From Grifola frondosa (Eukaryota > Basidiomycota > Agaricomycetes > Polyporales > Grifolaceae), in NCBI GenBank assembly GCA_001683735.1, contig LUGG01000029.1, positions 310,001 to 374,000 of the forward strand: a stretch of 64,000 nt of DNA, given 5' to 3'. The notes below the pieces were generated by a model, which searched no databases, was not told the DNA's origin, and saw only the letters and a list, made by a program, of their open reading frames with translations. Below, one piece after another: positions 58,515-64,000 of this stretch. The position numbers and the translations under genes were made by a program. Position 1 is the stretch's first letter, and each line of letters begins with the position of its first letter.

Positions 58515-61500
58515 ATGGTCAGCAACCGCAAGGGCGTGTGGGAACCACTGCCACTCATCGTCTATGGCTATGCCATCCACCCACTCTCGCCGAACCGCAG
58601 AGATACCAAACTCTCCAATCGTACCCGTCTATCGACCTTCACAGACGCATCTGGCGACGAGCATCTCGTTCACAGGGACGTCGTTTCACTTGAGGTCGGC
58701 GACAACGTCTACGCGTTCGAGAAGTATACCCCGCGGGACAAGGAGGTCGAGGGCATTTGGTATCGAGGGTGCGTCTCACAGTGTTTGCGATGCTGATATT
58801 TACTCTGAATGCGTATCGACCCTTGTAATTGCATAGATACGTCGTATGCACTTCCCGTCGCCCCCAGGTCAACTGGGCGCTATCTTCCGACCCATCATCC
58901 TCATCTCAGAAACCGACCGCGAAGGCCGATGAGACCCAGCAAGTATTTATAGGCATCTTTCCCGCCTCTCACATCCACGTACGCGAGGAGTTGTCCGATG
59001 CAGAGGGCCGCCTGGCAGAGCTCGCCAATTCGCTGAATGGCGGGGCGAGCGTCGGGCCAAGCGGCGGACCAAGTGGCGGGGCAAACGGTTCGACGACGGA
59101 GTTGTATTCCCAATGGAACAGAGACCGGTCGTTCGGGGGGATGGATACCCTGAGAGAGGACGACGAGGACCGAAAGTCGTTCAAGCTCACTCCCCCTCCC
59201 GACCAAGCCAACTCTGCACGGGCTCGACTTCCCGTATACCCAGCGAGTCTGCGGTCGGCATCGCCGACCGAGTCGCAAGTGCTCAAGCCTCTTCCGCCGC
59301 GGCCGTCGCTCAAATCCGGAGACGACACGCAGTCCGGGGCGATGCAGCCGATCATCGACGAGATCGCTTCTGCGCTGCGAGAATGGCACGCGCTGATGTT
59401 CCAATATCTAGCGCAACGCGATTACCGACTGTTCCACACAGTGCGGGAACACATCGAGGCGCTGCATCTCGGGCGGCGGCAACTGCTCGCGCAGACGCTG
59501 AGCTCGGAGGAGACGATGTGTCTGCGGCGAGAGTGCGTGGGGCGGCTGGTGAGTGGGAACCTGGTGCAGGGTTTGGACGTGATCGTGCGGCACCCGAGTT
59601 GGGCGGGTTGGTCACGGTGGACGTGGAGGGCGAGATCGACACACGCAGCTGGGTGAGCGCGGTGCGAATGTACGCGATGCAGGCGTCATTGGCGTACATG
59701 GACGTCTCGCCAAAGCAACCGCAAGCGTACAAGCTGCCGCCGCTGAACACGGCGTTCGACGTTCCGTCACAAGCCAACTCGGCATTCCCAGAGTACGCAC
59801 GGAGCCGGGGGCACTCGCGATCGCTGGGCTCACTTTCGCCGACGTCTCCGACTCAGCCGCGGGCCAAATTCTATCACGTCTTCTTGGACTTGCGCGCATT
59901 CGTGGCATCTCCGTGTGCGCCGGGGGAAACAGTGGAGCTGTTTTTCTCTTTGTACAATAAGACGGACGCGCGGTTCGTCTCGGAGGATTTTTGTGCGGTG
60001 CTGAACCACAACGGGGTACTCGCGCGCGATCCGTCTTCCCGTATTCGCACGTTGTTCACCGACCTCGTCCAAGCAGATGCGCAGGAGCCGATTTTCCTGG
60101 TATGTCGGATCGTCAGGAACGGGGCGATGAAGATGGGAAGCTACATGGGCTCGATTCTAGAGGGCAGTAGGAGGGCGTCGGAGGCGAGTGCCAACACGTA
60201 TGTAGATTCGGCGATGTCGAATGATACTTATGTGCATGGGCGCGGGAGCCTGGGCTCGGATTCGCCACAGCACTTCAGGAGACCGTTTGGCTGTGCGGTG
60301 CTCGAGCTCACTCAATTGCGCGCTATGGCTGCCGAGCAGACGGAAGTGTCCTCCACTAGGGAACACACTATGCCTATCTTTGTCCCTACAAACGAGACGA
60401 CTTTCTCCATGATCCACCAAGATATCCTCAACCATAACACGAGGGAATATGAGAAATCACCAAGGTGTGCTTAATCATTCGTGGATCATCTGTGTGAATT
60501 ATACTGAGTGACTACAGAGCGGAAATGATGGCAGTTTCAATCAAGGTCTTTTATGGTGACGCGGACACCGTCGTCCGCGAGAATACCTCGCTTCTTCAGG
60601 ATACCCCACTGAGCCTCCGTCTCGGCTTCGCAGACGTTGTCTTTCCGGGCGACGTCCGCAACGAACTATACGTGAAACTCTGGAGTGGGGACTTCACTGC
60701 CTCGCAGAGCACCACCGCCCGGCGCAGCGTGGCAAACTTCGCCCGAGGCCAAGTTGGCTCCGTGGCTGGCAATGTACAAGTCACGATGGAAGTAAGGGAC
60801 AAGGATGGTCGCACTATTGACCGTGTCATTTCGCAATGCAGCGGCGAGCCTGAGACGACATACTTCAACTCCTTAGTCTTCCAACGTACGAGCCAGCCCC
60901 ACTTTGGCGAGCTAGTCAAACTCAAACTTCCATTCGAGGGAGCGCAGCAGTGGCACCTTTTCTTTACATTCCGGCTTCGTAGCGCACGAGAGCGATCGAC
61001 GGCACGAGGCATGGACGCGGCAGAGCGTCCCTTCGCGTTTGCGTACTTACCGCTCTTCCCTGATGGACGTGCGTTCCTTGAAGATGGAAGTCACACATTG
61101 GTACTCTACCGTGCAGACAGACTGGGCCAGATCACTGCTGACATGTACCTCGGTGCTACGCCTTGGCTGCCTGCTAACCAGAGGCCCGAACAAGTATACG
61201 TTCCCTTGGAGCTGCAGAAGATTGCGCCGCCAATGCGTGACGGCCTCGTCATACGCAGCTCCCTGTGTTCGACGATATTCACACAAAACTCCGTGCTTCT
61301 TAGCCTGCTTAACTGGGAGAAGATAACAGATAAAGCACTGTTGTCGACCATTCTCACCAAGTTCACCTTCGTCGGTGAGGTGGAGATCGTCAAGTTCCTG
61401 CGCGATATCTTCGACTCCCTCTTTGCCATTCTCGTGTCTCAGAACAACCAGTCGGGCGAGATGGACCATTTGGTATTCAACGCGCTCGTGACGGTGCTGG

Positions 61501-64000
61501 GCATTGTCCAAGATCGTCGTTTCAGCAACTTCCAACCAGTGCTAGACGTCTACATCGAGAAGCACTTCAATTGCGCTTCTGCATCCTCACACATGATCCA
61601 TTCTATGAATCGGCTTCAGCAGGATCCATCCTTACCCGAAACCGCGTCCGCGTTGCGTGCGGCATTGAAGGTTTGGCACTACCTCTTCAAGTTCATTGCC
61701 CGATCACGCGAACTGCAGAAGGCGAAAGCGATCGGCATGGGTGGAGGTGCGACTGCGGACCATCTTGAGTCGTCATTCAAACGCGAGCTCCGTAATCACC
61801 TATCGGAGGTCAATCGCATGATGTCGACTACTTCGCCCCCGTCGATTATCGGAACGCAGACCATCGCATTGCAACATTTCACTTCTATCCTCCCCGAGCT
61901 TAGCAAGGTATTCTCGACCGTAGAACTCGTCGCCATTGCAACAGCGTTTGCGAACGCGATTGTAGCTAGCAAAGGGAAGATAGTCATTTGGAAGCTGATC
62001 ATGCACCTCCAGATTGTCAAAGGCTTCCTCTTTGATAATCCGAAGTCTCGTTCTTTACTGGTGGAGGCTGTTGTAATCTGGATCAAGCCTCAGTTCGGGC
62101 GATTCGACGAATACACCCACATACAGCCGGGCGATTCTGACGTAGCCCGTGACACAGCGCGCGTGGGCTGGCTGGAATGTATCCGTCTATCGGTCACCGT
62201 GATTGCGGTGATGCTGGACAAGCTGCAACAAAGTCTCGTACAGCCAGAGATCATCTCCGAACGCAATCTCCTCCGACAAGAGCAATACAATATTGAATAC
62301 CTGCTATCGTTGTTACCCAAGTGCGTGTTGATTTGTGCTGTGCCACAGTTATTCTTACTTCATGCTTTCAGATTACTGGACTCCTATGAAGAATACCAAA
62401 ATCCAGCCTCCCAGCGGGCGGTTGAGCACGTCCATTCGTCCAGCGCGATCACACCGAGCGTAGCAGTCACTTTTCCCGAGTCTTATCCATTTTCGCTTGT
62501 TGCCCATCTCCCGAAGACAAACCCTGCATCTTCTGCATCGTTGGATGTAAAAGCAGAGTTCAATCCAGGATTGGGGGAAACTGCTATCGTACTCTTGGTT
62601 ATGATTCTATCATCGCCAAAGAAGCAGCTCATAAATTTCCTGGAGAATATTTTGGAGATCGAAGGCAGAGACCGCCTAGCTTCTTTGCTGTTACAGTTCT
62701 TCAAGGTGGCCGCGTCGATATTGGACAATGATGCATTCCCAAAGAACTGGCTCAATGTCAATATTCTGGCACACAAAGTCTTGCTGAAGATGATGGACCC
62801 TGTAGCAACTCTTATTGAGCGCGAGTTCGTCCCTGATGAACATGCTGGCAGGAAGTTTGATGCAAATTTGTGGAGAGAGTGCTTCTATGTCTTGCTCAAG
62901 CTTTTATCATCGGAACACCTGGTGATTGAGGAGTTCAGCCCTCAGGTCAATATTCGCATGCATCATTTGTTTGTCTGCTGACTGATCATCCTACGCTCTC
63001 AGAAACGTCGAGCTGTTTGGCGACTTGCCGGGGATATCAGAGGTGAGGGTGCCGCGCTCCTACTTCGCGTATGGGATGCTCTCGGTTGGCCTGAAGAACC
63101 AAATGATAGTTCTCCGACAAGATATGAGGTAAATGTTCCTCTGGATGCTTGAACTGCACTGAACTGATTGTACCTTGAAAGAACTATCAAACTGCTCTCA
63201 ATTCTCTCGTGGGCCATGTGGTTAATTTATGCCTCAGCCACCACGATCAACTCCGGTACAATGCCGTTCATGTCCTCTATTGTATGATCATCTCAGAGTA
63301 TCATGTGTCGGGACACTTCGAACACATTGAGAACGAGTTGGTCAGCAAGCTGGACACGCTTTTCATGTCCGACAGCAAAGGCGACGATATCTCGCGCGCG
63401 TTCTTCATAAGTAACTTGCGGCACTTATTTGACTCATCCGAAGTCGATGAACAACTGCGGGAACGAGTTACTGGATTCCTCGATTCCGTCGACCAATTCC
63501 TTGAGTTGCTGCTCAGTGTGCGAGCCCTGCCAGAGGGTGAAGAATTCTCCGATGACCGTGTCATCGCGACGGTGCGTATTTTCATTGTTGAGCCTCCTTA
63601 TATATACTGACTGTCATACATAGCTACGATTGATGAACTTCATTAGGCGGATTGGCCGTGACGAAATCTATATCAAATACGTCCATCAACTTGTCAATGT
63701 GCGAAGTATATATAATCTTCGAGAAAAGTATCTGACTTTCCGCTTTAGATGCATCTCCAATCGCAGAACTATGTCGAAGCAGCGCTTACCTTAAAGCTAC
63801 ATGCAGATCTTCATGAGTGGGATCTGAATTCATTTGCACCTCCTATGGAAGATCTTGGTTTACCCCAGCAATCGTCATTTCATCGGAAGGAAACTCTGTG
63901 TTTGCTGATCTTAGATTATCTCGGTAAGTGTTCAGCTATTTTCGGAATGCATCTACCCGCCTCCTTTAACGCTCGACGTTACAGGGAAGGGCAAAGCTTG
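58515..64000 (+). CDS. DOCK-family guanine nucleotide exchange factor (Dck1-like), 3' partial
   Basis: DOCK proteins activate Rac/Cdc42 GTPases through a DHR-2 domain, with ELMO/Lmo1 partners. ATG 58515 (GCCATGG context) begins MVSNRKGVWEPLPLIVYGYA, the SH3-type N-terminus; GDNVYAFEKYTPRD, GIWYRGY and IGIFPASHIHVREE complete the SH3. A Ser/Pro linker with LKPLPPRPSLK follows, then a helical part (PIIDEIASALREWHALMFQY). Near 59596 one G is missing (CCCGAG for CCCGGAG), shifting frame before LGGLVTVDVEGEIDTRSW. The DHR-1/C2 region is FYHVFLDLRAFVASPCAPGE, PFGCAVLELTQL, then NELYVKLWSGDF, TYFNSLVFQRTSQPHFGE and FAFAYLPLFPD. A long armadillo-like region follows (WEKITDKALLSTILTKFTFV and onward). 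Near 63780 QNYVEAALTLKLHADLHEWD is the start of DHR-2; the rest lies beyond the window. Several introns after 60465. Confidence 0.88.

Noticed and set aside
1..64000. CRISPR arrays, insertion sequences, LTR retrotransposons, rRNA genes
   Set aside because: No repeated spacers, no reverse transcriptase, integrase or transposase motifs and no rRNA sequence were seen on either strand; short repeats are isolated.

Overview
This is nuclear DNA of a filamentous basidiomycete, most likely an Agaricomycete wood-decay fungus of polypore type. Genes are broken by many introns of about 45-65 bases with GT-AG ends. Several families point to that group: glyoxal oxidase (copper radical oxidase), class IV chitin synthase, a DUF6533 seven-helix protein, small single-dsRBM proteins and basidiomycete F-box proteins. 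A secreted GH10 xylanase and an M36 fungalysin fit a plant-cell-wall or wood degrader. No prokaryotic, viral or intact transposon genes were recognised.

Layout, left to right. 0.3-0.9 kb: a small dsRNA-binding-motif gene. 0.9-3.8 kb: no recognisable gene. 3.9-5.9 kb: glyoxal oxidase copy 1 (+), broken by a 5-base deletion and two stop codons. 6.6-10.1 kb: chitin synthase (-). 10.6-11.7 kb: unknown protein (+). 12.0-13.0 kb: CDKN3-type cysteine phosphatase (+). 13.4-18.5 kb: the TPR protein Ski3 (+). 18.7-20.2 kb: LETM1-like mitochondrial protein (-). 20.8-21.8 kb: F-box/LRR-like gene (-). 22.6-24.7 kb: glyoxal oxidase copy 2 (-), an inverted paralogue of copy 1. 27.0-29.2 kb: fungalysin (+), convergent with the GH10 xylanase (29.4-31.0 kb, -). 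32.3-32.8 kb: TEN1 of the telomeric CST complex (-). 33.9-35.0 kb: single-pass membrane protein (+), with three more relatives in tandem at 49.3-54.2 kb (-). 35.2-35.7 kb: kinase remnant. 36.2-37.4 kb: WDR83/MORG1-like WD40 protein (-). 37.9-39.6 kb: DUF6533 protein (+). 40.1-41.8 kb: F-box/WD-like protein (-). 42.1-43.4 kb: aldo-keto reductase (+). 44.8-46.5 kb: disordered nuclear-type protein (+). 47.4-48.5 kb: F-box/LRR-like gene (+). 55.3-57.2 kb: DASH/Dam1 kinetochore subunit Spc34-like (-). 58.5-64 kb: DOCK-family Rac/Cdc42 exchange factor (+), running off the right edge.

Housekeeping genes (Ski3, LETM1, TEN1, WDR83, Spc34, DOCK) alternate with lifestyle genes (glyoxal oxidases, xylanase, fungalysin) and lineage-specific families (membrane proteins, F-box proteins, dsRBM). 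Glyoxal oxidase makes hydrogen peroxide for extracellular peroxidases in white-rot fungi. Together with the xylanase and protease it gives the window a secreted-degradation theme, but the arrangement does not look like a co-regulated cluster.

One property affects the whole annotation. Many genes can be read through only if a single base is restored, nearly always in a run of identical bases. This happens in genes expected to be essential (Spc34-like, DOCK) as well as accessory ones, while neighbours such as chitin synthase, Ski3, TEN1, the xylanase and the fungalysin read cleanly. I therefore treat most frame breaks as probable sequence errors. Only glyoxal oxidase copy 1, membrane paralogue 3 and the kinase remnant carry lesions (stop codons, a 5-base loss, a missing catalytic residue) that suggest real decay. 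The best candidate for something undescribed is the four-member membrane-protein family.
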